Below are positions 1 to 4,801 of a DNA stretch of 5,223 nucleotides, piece after piece (the stretch's first letter is position 1; every line of letters starts with the position of its first letter). The position numbers were made by a program, and so were the translations under genes. A model generated the notes under the pieces. The model ran no database searches and was not told the DNA's origin. It worked only from the letters and a program-made list of their open reading frames with translations. The stretch comes from an uncultured Clostridium sp. (GTDB lineage Bacteria > Bacillota > Clostridia > TANB77 > CAG-508), in the NCBI GenBank assembly GCA_946545035.1, contig CAMNND010000080.1, positions 1 through 5,223 on the forward strand. Reading direction: 5' to 3'.

Positions 1-348
1 AGCCTTCTTTGCAACGACCTTCTTAGCCTTTGCGGGCTTCGCCGTTTCAGCCACAGTCGCACCCAGAGTCAGGTTAGACCACTCGCCAAGAACAAGGTTC
101 TCTGCGAGCACGATGTTGAGGATAGAACCACGAATGTAGCCCCATCTCTTACCCTCACGGGAGCTAACATCGTCGTCCGGGGTCGGAAGCTGTCTCTCGG
201 CAGACATGAAGCTGATGACGTAATCCCACGAGGAGATTGCGTCCTTGATGAATTTCTTCTCCTCAACAGAGAATTCATCCTTCTTCAATGCCTCTTCGAA
301 TGCCTGCTTCTCGCTCTCTGCGAGATTGCGAATAGTGATATCAGCCAT
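1..348 (-). CDS. Unrecognised acidic/helical protein with Lys/Ala-rich tail, 3' end cut by window
   Basis: The 116 visible codons run without a stop from an ATG at 348-346 off the left edge. The start is fixed by GGAGGA at 355-360, six bases upstream. Residues 1-50 are charged and probably helical (MADITIRNLAESEKQAFEEA...). Residues 50-98 hold a DDD stretch, a basic REGKRWGYIRG segment and a hydrophobic ILNIVLAENLVLGEW segment. From about residue 101 the chain becomes Lys/Ala-rich (AKPAKAKKVVAKKA), like the basic tails of some nucleic-acid-binding or histone-H1-like proteins. I do not recognise the family and assign no function. GC is about 52% (180 of 348 bases), against roughly a quarter in mecA next door. 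Lys is nearly always AAG, ATA is absent, and CGC/CGT are used for Arg. With the consensus promoter this suggests either a very highly expressed gene or transferred DNA. Gene reality is well supported; function is unknown. Confidence 0.8.
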   Translation of the reverse strand, partial: MADITIRNLAESEKQAFEEALKKDEFSVEEKKFIKDAISSWDYVISFMSAERQLPTPDDDVSSREGKRWGYIRGSILNIVLAENLVLGEWSNLTLGATVAETAKPAKAKKVVAKKA

Positions 349-429
349 ATTATTTCCTCCTTCTGAAATGTCGATATAGATTGTTTATGGCCTTCAACAT
401 CAGGGCACTTGTCCCATCAGTCAAGTATT

Positions 430-458
430 ATTATACAACTTTTTATGTAAATTGTCAA
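430..458 (-). promoter_or_regulatory. Consensus sigma-A promoter of the left-edge gene
   Basis: Read on the minus strand, TTGACA (453-458) and TATAAT (430-435) are both perfect matches, with exactly 17 bases between them. Transcription should start near 423, giving a leader of about 75 nt before the ATG at 348. The leader contains a small GGG/CCC hairpin (about 403-415) flanked by two copies of CATCAG (398-403 and 415-420 on the plus strand). Confidence 0.85.
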
Positions 459-566
459 ACTATTTTTATATTTCTGAGTATATTAGTATTAACATTTTCT
501 TGTCTTTGTAATATATTAATATAAATATTCCAAAAATTACTCATTTATTTTTTTAAAATAACATTG

Positions 567-572
567 TATAAT
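567..572 (+). promoter_or_regulatory. -10 element upstream of mecA
   Basis: A perfect TATAAT sits 26 bases before the mecA ATG, which would give a leader of about 20 nt that includes the ribosome binding site. The -35 is poor: at 17-base spacing the hexamer is TTTATT (544-549). The promoter may therefore be weak or depend on an activator. The rest of 459-566 is very AT-rich and shows nothing else convincing. Confidence 0.5.
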
Positions 573-598
573 AAATTAAAAGACATCGGAGGCTGCTT

Positions 599-1231
599 AT
601 GAAATTTGAAAAACTCAACGAAAATAAAATACGAATTATATTAAATACTCAAGATTTAGTAGATAAGAATATAGATTTTAATTCTTTTATGTCCAACTCT
701 ATTGAAACACAGGGTTTATTTCTCGATATGTTAGAAGAGGCTGAAGAAAAAGTTGGATTTGTTACGAGGGACTATAAAATAAAAATTGAAGCTTTAGCTA
801 TGGATAGTGGTGATTTTGTAATTATTGTTACAAGATTTAATAATTGTGACGATTCAAAAATATCTGCGCCTACCAGAGCCAAAAAGGTTACTGCAAAAAG
901 GAAATCAAATCCTCCAAATTCTGACTGTCTAATATATTCATTCAATTCATTTGACGATGTTTGTAATTTTTCAAATTACATAACACAAATTTCTGGATTT
1001 AATAACATAGCAAAGTCAGTTACACTATATGATTATAATTCAAAATATTATCTATCATTTACTAAAATAAATACTGATAGTCCAAATTTAAAAAACTTTT
1101 ATGCTTTAATTACAGAATTTGGAACATACATTAATAGTCCAGATTTATTCTTCCATAAACTAACTGAGCATGGAAAAATTATAATAAAAAATAATGCTAT
1201 AAAAACATGCTCTAATTATTTCTCACACTAG
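599..1231 (+). CDS. mecA: MecA family adaptor protein for the ClpC protease
   Basis: MecA proteins are cytosolic adaptors that bind substrates (ComK in Bacillus subtilis) through the N-terminal domain and present them to ClpC through the C-terminal domain. The 210 residues compare with about 218 in B. subtilis. The N-domain (1-80) opens MKFEKLNENKIRIIL and contains the acidic stretch FLDMLEEAEEKVGF and IKIEALAMDSGDFVIIVTR, the usual MecA layout. A polar, lysine-rich linker covers about 81-108. The C-domain (109-210) ends LTEHGKIIIKNNAIKTCSNYF, matching the family's EYGKVI...A end. The start is set by GGAGG at 588-592, six bases before the ATG. The gene stands alone with its own -10 element and terminator, and runs divergently from the left-edge gene. 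The family assignment rests on recognising the sequence pattern. The actual substrate in this organism (competence or otherwise) cannot be told. Confidence 0.85.
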   Translation: MKFEKLNENKIRIILNTQDLVDKNIDFNSFMSNSIETQGLFLDMLEEAEEKVGFVTRDYKIKIEALAMDSGDFVIIVTRFNNCDDSKISAPTRAKKVTAKRKSNPPNSDCLIYSFNSFDDVCNFSNYITQISGFNNIAKSVTLYDYNSKYYLSFTKINTDSPNLKNFYALITEFGTYINSPDLFFHKLTEHGKIIIKNNAIKTCSNYFSH

Positions 1232-1260
1232 TTGCATTTATTTTATATTTATAAATACAA

Positions 1261-1287
1261 AAAACTACCCGTTCAACGGGTAGTTTT
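1261..1287. terminator. Rho-independent terminator after mecA, probably bidirectional
   Basis: A perfect stem pairs AAAACTACCCG (1261-1271) with CGGGTAGTTTT (1277-1287); T1272 and A1276 can also pair, leaving a three-base loop. It lies 30 bases after the mecA stop. On the plus strand the stem ends in TTTT followed by GCTTT. On the minus strand a run of six T (1259-1264) follows, so it should also stop leftward read-through from the M23 gene. Confidence 0.85.
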
Positions 1288-1446
1288 GCTTTGCCTTATA
1301 ATGGTATGTTACTGGCAAGGACTTAATTCCACCTTTTTATAATTTTACTGCAATTGGCAGGATTGCATTATGATTATATCATGGGAGGATTTTTCATACA
1401 TTGCTATCGCTTTTTTTGAACCACGCGCATAGCACGTGGTTTTTCA
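1288..1446 (+). other. Gene-free structured stretch; possible small RNA or remnant element
   Basis: No convincing gene lies between the mecA terminator and the M23 terminator. GC is about 37%, higher than the coding DNA on either side. Several potential hairpins follow one another: TTGCC/GGCAA (1291-1295/1314-1318), TGCAAT/ATTGCA (1349-1354/1362-1367), and TGCTATCGC paired with GCG-ATAGCA (1402-1410/1425-1434, one bulged C). The last competes with a terminator-like hairpin ending at 1441. A TATAAT at 1297-1302 has no acceptable -35. A small RNA ending near 1445, or a decayed mobile or MITE-like element with hairpin ends, would fit. I do not recognise a known RNA family. Confidence 0.3.
1419..1444 (+). 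terminator. Terminator-like hairpin facing right
   Basis: AACCACG (1419-1425) pairs with CGTGGTT (1435-1441), with a nine-base loop, and a T run (1440-1444) follows on the plus strand. The minus-strand reading has A after the stem, so it would only work rightward. No annotated plus-strand gene precedes it apart from mecA, already terminated at 1287. This suggests an unannotated transcript or a structural DNA element. Confidence 0.45.
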
Positions 1447-1454
1447 TATATACA

Positions 1455-1493
1455 ATAAAAGAACAATTATTATAAAAATAATTGTTCTTTTAT
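1455..1493 (-). terminator. Hairpin terminator at the end of the M23 gene
   Basis: A 17-base-pair, almost entirely A/T stem pairs 1455-1471 with 1477-1493 around a five-base loop; its core is AAAAGAACAATTAT and its complement. The TAA stop of the M23 gene (1492-1490) lies inside the right arm. The stem's outer T/A pairs supply the U-rich 3' end on the minus strand. Low GC makes it weaker than the mecA hairpin. Confidence 0.65.
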
Positions 1494-2473
1494 CTTCCCT
1501 TGAATAAGTATTTCTGTGGGTTTTGTGCGACACCATTTATTCTTATCTCAAAGTGACAGTGTGGACCAGTAGAAATACCCGTTGATCCCATAGCAGCAAT
1601 TGGTTCACCTTGCTCTACATATTGTCCTTCTGTTACATAGAAACTGCTGTTATGTCCATAGTATGTTTGTATCCCATTTCCATGAGATATTATAACTAAG
1701 TTTCCATATCCACCACTATAGTGGGCGCATGTGACTGTTCCTGATGCAGAAGCTCGGACTGTCGTTCCCCACGAGTTAGCGATATCTAATCCTTTATGAT
1801 TATCTCTTGCACGTATACCAAATCTTGAAGTAATAATACCATTTACAGGCTCAATCATATCTAATCCTAATCCTTCAACATATTGAGATGTTAACGTACC
1901 ATTTGATGTTACATATACATTCTTTTCTTCGTATAATCCATTAACACAATCATCAATTCCAGTAAATGTTTCTAGCTTAGTGTCATATCTTTCTGCAATT
2001 TTAATCTTATCTATATTTTTACTATCTTTTTCTTTTAATTTATTAACAACTTGTTCGGCATCTGAATATTTTGCAACAAAGTATTTGTCACTATCATCTA
2101 ATTGAACAGCAAAATATCTATAATATGTTATACCTGCTGAAGCAATTGCATCGTATATCTCATTATCTGTTGTTTCAACATTCCTTTTTAGGAATGTTAA
2201 GCTATATACTGGCATTGCATCCATATCTACGTACGCAATATTTGAGCTTGTTGAATTTCCTGTTGCAATATATGTATTAATCCTCTCCTGCATTTTAGCC
2301 TTACTGCTACAATATCCTAAGAATTCGCCATTGTATGTAACTATGTATGCAGGCTTGTAGAATGCACCTAAAATTACAATTATAAGTATAATAGAAATAC
2401 TTGCCAAAATAAATGCTCGAAGAGAATGTCTAACCTTAACAACTATGTTTTTTACTGCTCTAATGTCTCTCAC
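1490..2473 (-). CDS. Membrane-anchored M23 (LytM-type) zinc metallopeptidase
   Basis: M23 enzymes cut peptide cross-links of peptidoglycan outside the cell membrane. From the GTG start the product has 327 residues. A basic N-terminus is followed by one membrane segment (about 19-39, FILASISIILIIVILGAFY) with no signal peptidase site evident, so it is probably anchored with its C-terminus outside. Residues 40-205 form an extracellular stalk domain I do not recognise. The M23 domain is at about 207-325. All key residues are present: zinc ligands H226 and D230 (HKGLD) and H307, and catalytic H274 (YYGH) and H305 (GPHCHFEI), so it should be active. No LysM, SH3 or G5 domain is seen. The start is uncertain: GAGGTGA (2470-2476), an excellent ribosome binding site, overlaps the GTG and is correctly spaced for the ATT codon at 2464-2462 (residue 4). 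It has its own promoter and terminator. A role in cell separation, growth or sporulation is possible but not shown. Confidence 0.88.
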   Translation of the reverse strand: MRDIRAVKNIVVKVRHSLRAFILASISIILIIVILGAFYKPAYIVTYNGEFLGYCSSKAKMQERINTYIATGNSTSSNIAYVDMDAMPVYSLTFLKRNVETTDNEIYDAIASAGITYYRYFAVQLDDSDKYFVAKYSDAEQVVNKLKEKDSKNIDKIKIAERYDTKLETFTGIDDCVNGLYEEKNVYVTSNGTLTSQYVEGLGLDMIEPVNGIITSRFGIRARDNHKGLDIANSWGTTVRASASGTVTCAHYSGGYGNLVIISHGNGIQTYYGHNSSFYVTEGQYVEQGEPIAAMGSTGISTGPHCHFEIRINGVAQNPQKYLFKGR

Positions 2474-2494
2474 CTCACTTACACATGTAATGAC

Positions 2495-2523
2495 ATTTTA
2501 CTACATTTTTATACATAAAACAA
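2495..2523 (-). promoter_or_regulatory. Putative promoter of the M23 peptidase gene
   Basis: On the minus strand TTGTTT (2518-2523) and TAAAAT (2495-2500) are 17 bases apart. The -10 matches 5 of 6 positions and the -35 only 3 of 6. Initiation near 2488 would leave a leader of about 15-25 nt before the candidate starts. Confidence 0.5.
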
Positions 2524-2524
2524 T

Positions 2525-2570
2525 AGAAAAGTTAATGATAACACTTTATACGTCCGTCATTAACTTTTCT
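2525..2570 (-). terminator. Long-stem terminator after the NadR-like gene
   Basis: AGAAAAGTTAATGA (2525-2538) is perfectly complementary to 2557-2570, with an 18-base loop. The gene's TAA stop (2562-2560) lies within the right arm. On the minus strand the stem runs into TTTTCTATTGTTTTA. The loop is larger than usual for an intrinsic terminator, and the downstream M23 promoter starts two bases beyond the stem. An operator palindrome is a weaker alternative. Confidence 0.6.
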
Positions 2571-3036
2571 TATTTGTTTTAATATCATCATATACAATTT
2601 TATCTATATATCTAGCATACTTGTCTAAATTTGCTCTTATTTTTGTACCGCTAATTGGTATATATTCCCTTTTATAATCCACTACCCTATTCTTTACATT
2701 TAAGTCTCTTGCCACAAACTTACCATATTCTTCACTTGAAAAGAAATGAGTTCCTGGAACATCTCCTAATACTTTTTTTAAATAATCTGTTTGAATTTTA
2801 ACGCTCTCTTCATCCATGCCGTACTTTTTAGGTGGATTTTCAGCAAGAATAACATGAACATTTGGATATAGTTTCTTTATCCAATCTGCTCTTTGATTTA
2901 GTGGAATATCAATTAAATCAGTCTCATATACTACGACATATACTTCTTCCATCTCTTTTAAAGCTGTTTCAATTAAATATTGATGGCCTTTATGCAATGG
3001 AGCAAACTTCCCAATGGTAAAACCAATCTTTTTCAT
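2560..3036 (-). CDS. NadR-type nicotinamide-nucleotide adenylyltransferase-like protein (single domain)
   Basis: This is a 158-residue HxGH-superfamily nucleotidyltransferase. The family joins NMN (or a similar phosphorylated substrate) to AMP from ATP, releasing pyrophosphate; in NadR this gives NAD. Visible motifs are GKFAPLHKGH (9-18, HxGH at 15-18), SSEEYG (100-105), VDYKREYIP and ISGTKIR (128-134), the ISxTxxR signature. The SSEEYG/ISGTKIR combination resembles the N-terminal domain of NadR rather than NadD or CoaD. NadR proteins usually carry a C-terminal ribosylnicotinamide kinase domain; none follows here, and no P-loop is present. The open frame extends upstream to 3150, but the ATG at 3036 is preferred: AGGA lies ten bases upstream, homology begins there, and the promoter at 3065-3093 would start transcription near 3058, inside the longer frame. 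Substrate is inferred, not proven. It is separated from the kinase-like gene by 71 bases. Confidence 0.8.
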   Translation of the reverse strand: MKKIGFTIGKFAPLHKGHQYLIETALKEMEEVYVVVYETDLIDIPLNQRADWIKKLYPNVHVILAENPPKKYGMDEESVKIQTDYLKKVLGDVPGTHFFSSEEYGKFVARDLNVKNRVVDYKREYIPISGTKIRANLDKYARYIDKIVYDDIKTNKKS

Positions 3037-3064
3037 TATACGTAAATCCTTTCCAAATAACGCT

Positions 3065-3093
3065 ATTATAACATAAAAAGGGGATTCTTTCAA
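3065..3093 (-). promoter_or_regulatory. Extended -10 promoter of the NadR-like gene, embedded in the upstream terminator
   Basis: On the minus strand TTGAAA (3088-3093, 5 of 6) and TATAAT (3065-3070) are separated by 17 bases, and TGT directly precedes the -10, giving the extended TGnTATAAT form. The -35 hexamer is exactly the loop of the hairpin that ends the kinase-like gene. The predicted start near 3058 gives a leader of about 22 nt and supports the ATG at 3036. Confidence 0.8.
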
Positions 3094-3106
3094 GAATTCC
3101 CTTTTT
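3075..3106 (-). terminator. Terminator of the kinase-like gene
   Basis: The stem pairs 3075-3087 with 3094-3106: A5/T5, GGG/CCC, one mismatch (A-C in minus-strand RNA, G-U in plus), then ATTC/GAAT, with a six-base loop. On the minus strand it ends in CCCCTTTTT. It begins one base past the kinase-like gene's TAA (3110-3108). Confidence 0.8.
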
Positions 3107-3107
3107 C

Positions 3108-4475
3108 TTATCTTATATGACCTTTCTTTCTCTCTTGCTCTTCGTACCATCTCTTACATTCAGCAATCTCTGTAGATCCAGGGTCATCAACTCCCCATAT
3201 CACATCTTTATCTCCAACTTTATATATGAAATCTGTATCAATAATAACTATATCACCTTTTTTAAGCGGAGCTTCTTTTTTCTTTCCATACATTCCAGAT
3301 GCAACAGGATCAACATCTAAGGTTTCCCTTTTGTCTCCCCTTCCAAGAGTTGCTTCATTGTCTCTTTTCAATATTCCAACATTGCCAACTTTGGCATCAG
3401 TCCATAAAACACCATCTCGATACATTTCTTTGAATATATCTACTAATCTGCCCTTGCATTTTTCAGGATTCATTTCAACTCTATCAGTAACCTCAACGAA
3501 CAAACCAGCACTTGGTCTTCCATCAACTATAGTATAATCTCCATTTTCATCCTTAAATGATTCAAATTCTTGTCTTAATACCGGTTGTATAATTCGTCTA
3601 TGATATGGAATCTTCTTAGTTTCTCTGGTTGTACCAATCTTTAGTACTTTTCCACCAATTTTATATGTAACAGAGTACCCACCTTCTCCACATACTTTTA
3701 TATCAGTATACTTACACCCTTCACTTTTAAGAAGTTCATCTATTATAGTTTGCATTGTCAATCCATATCTTTCGCTTATTCTTGATACCTTACCTTTAAG
3801 AAAGCTAGACATCATTGATGGTCTTTCTAGTAAATCATATGTTCTACTTGATTTTCTTGTAATTGACCATTTAGCAAAAGCAAGTTTATTCTCACTCATA
3901 ATGCTTTCCATCTTTTTATCTAATTCGGGATTTAATCCACCAAAAACATTCACTAATTGGAAAACAATTGGAATATTAAGATTATCGCCTGATGTTAATT
4001 CAATCAGTTGTGACATTCTTTCTATGTCTTTTCTTGCAGCCGCATCTTTAGCATACTTAATAACCATTTTATCCAATTCCATGAGAGAATTATATATAAT
4101 ATATTTCGTTTCTTTTCCCCAACCTTGTTGCGGCAACTGATCATGTAGATTCTTACTGAATCTATTATATAACATCATTATTGTATCTGGTGCTAGACTT
4201 GTATCTGTATAATCTTTTGATAGTCTTACAAAATCACAAACATTTTCAGAAAAATAATTCATATCTCTATCAAGAATTACTCCGACAGCAGCTCTAACTT
4301 CCTCAGCGACTTCAGGGCTCTCAGTTTCTTTTACGCTCTTTGAAAAGTCCTTTAATAACTGAATCATATTAAAAATTACACTATCTTTATCTTGAGGTGC
4401 TCCATTGTGATCAACAATATATTCTAGACTTTTTGTATATATATTATATTGATTAACAACTTCATTTACATCCAT
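3108..4475 (-). CDS. Divergent protein-kinase-like protein with helical N-terminal region
   Basis: The 455-residue product has no signal peptide or membrane segment and is probably cytosolic. Residues 1-250 look mostly helical and are unrecognised. Residues 260-430 carry the landmarks of a protein-kinase-like fold: a glycine-rich GEGGYS (263-268), VLKIG with K279 as candidate ATP-binding lysine, TDAKVGN (359-365) with D360, K362 and N365 in the exact spacing of the HRDLKxxN catalytic loop, and IIDTDF (411-416) as candidate metal-binding segment. Between the last two lie about 45 residues, many charged, longer than the usual gap of under 20. The HRD histidine is replaced: the loop reads DGVLWTD. 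Small-molecule kinases (choline or aminoglycoside type) share such motifs, so the substrate is open. The start is the ATG at 4475, six bases after GGGAGGA (4482-4488). An in-frame ATG at 4490 overlaps that site and lies at the predicted transcription start. It has its own promoter and terminator. Confidence 0.7.
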   Translation of the reverse strand: MDVNEVVNQYNIYTKSLEYIVDHNGAPQDKDSVIFNMIQLLKDFSKSVKETESPEVAEEVRAAVGVILDRDMNYFSENVCDFVRLSKDYTDTSLAPDTIMMLYNRFSKNLHDQLPQQGWGKETKYIIYNSLMELDKMVIKYAKDAAARKDIERMSQLIELTSGDNLNIPIVFQLVNVFGGLNPELDKKMESIMSENKLAFAKWSITRKSSRTYDLLERPSMMSSFLKGKVSRISERYGLTMQTIIDELLKSEGCKYTDIKVCGEGGYSVTYKIGGKVLKIGTTRETKKIPYHRRIIQPVLRQEFESFKDENGDYTIVDGRPSAGLFVEVTDRVEMNPEKCKGRLVDIFKEMYRDGVLWTDAKVGNVGILKRDNEATLGRGDKRETLDVDPVASGMYGKKKEAPLKKGDIVIIDTDFIYKVGDKDVIWGVDDPGSTEIAECKRWYEEQERKKGHIR

Positions 4476-4498
4476 ATAATTTCCTCCCATATAGTTAT

Positions 4499-4527
4499 AT
4501 AATAATTTAATTTTTATTTAATGTCAA
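4499..4527 (-). promoter_or_regulatory. Promoter of the kinase-like gene
   Basis: On the minus strand a perfect TTGACA (4522-4527) and TATTAT (4499-4504, 5 of 6) are 17 bases apart. Predicted initiation near 4492 gives a leader of about 17 nt, consisting mainly of the GGGAGGA ribosome binding site. Confidence 0.75.
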
Positions 4528-4563
4528 TAATGATTATGTCTACATGTTTCTATACTACATTTC

Positions 4564-4592
4564 TTTCCATTTTTATTATTTCACGGTATAAT
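4564..4592 (+). promoter_or_regulatory. Plus-strand promoter of a candidate small RNA
   Basis: TTTCCA (4564-4569, 4 of 6) and a perfect TATAAT (4587-4592) are 17 bases apart. It would start transcription near 4599, divergent from the kinase-like gene. No plus-strand gene follows in the window. Confidence 0.5.
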
Positions 4593-4598
4593 TAAATG

Positions 4599-4677
4599 GC
4601 AGAGGGAGTGATTTTATCACGAAACGTGAGAATAAATATCTGGCATCTGCATGTTAATTTATTGCAGCTGTTTTTTC
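4599..4677 (+). ncRNA. Candidate small structured RNA (about 78 nt) with terminator
   Basis: Downstream of a promoter-like pair lie a GTGAT/ATCAC hairpin (4608-4612/4616-4620) and an overlapping alternative CACG/CGTG (4618-4621/4625-4628). GCAGA (4599-4603) can pair with TCTGC (4646-4650). The same CTGC is used in a terminator-like stem, CACTGCA-type pairing of 4644-4651 with 4663-4670 (one mismatch, 11-base loop), followed directly by six T (4671-4676). This is the layout of an attenuator or riboswitch, but no regulated plus-strand gene follows, so a free-standing RNA is equally possible. I do not recognise an RNA family. The remaining 4678-4753 is plain AT-rich sequence with nothing I can name. 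Confidence 0.35.
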
Positions 4678-4753
4678 TATTCTACGGCGTAATAAAGAAT
4701 GAAACATAAACAATTAATGTGTTTAATCTATAAATAAAATAATTATCTAAATC

Positions 4754-4792
4754 TAAAAAAATAAAACCTGTTTTACAGGTTTTATTTTTTTA
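4754..4792 (-). terminator. Terminator after the ddl-family gene, bidirectional
   Basis: A perfect 18-base-pair stem (4754-4771 with 4775-4792) around a TTT loop has the core ATAAAACCTGT and its complement. It lies nine bases past the ddl stop. On the minus strand it ends in seven T. The symmetric T-run on the plus strand would also stop rightward transcripts from the candidate small RNA. Confidence 0.9.
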
Positions 4793-4801
4793 CTTCATAT
4801 T

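Noticed and set aside
69..278. Minus-strand open frame overlapping the left-edge gene in another phase.
   Set aside because: Low-complexity Ser/Arg-rich translation without a ribosome binding site; the overlapping frame from 348 has ideal initiation signals.
1370..1432. A 20-codon plus-strand open frame (MIISWEDFSYIAIAFFEPRA) loosely like small hydrophobic type I toxins.
   Set aside because: Too short, with a weak ribosome binding site and no positive tail; the resemblance is not enough to call a toxin.
1401..1475. TTG-initiated 24-codon frame after GGGAGGA (1383-1389).
   Set aside because: Spacing to the TTG is too long (11 bases) and the frame runs through two hairpins; no supporting signal.
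3037..3150. N-terminal extension of the NadR-like protein (38 residues from an ATG at 3150).
   Set aside because: It would overlap the kinase-like gene's end and terminator, lies upstream of the predicted transcription start, and the conserved fold begins at the ATG at 3036.
3226..3537. Plus-strand open frame antisense to the kinase-like gene.
   Set aside because: No ribosome binding site or promoter; its composition is that expected from the complement of a real gene.
4476..4490. Five-residue N-terminal extension (MGGNY) of the kinase-like protein.
   Set aside because: Those codons are formed by the GGGAGGA ribosome binding site itself, and the predicted transcript starts only about two bases upstream.
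4596..4709. A 37-codon plus-strand open frame (MAEGVILSRN...) with a hydrophobic middle, overlapping the candidate small RNA.
   Set aside because: Its ATG lies only four bases after the -10 element, before the expected transcription start, and has no ribosome binding site; a frame this short is likely chance.
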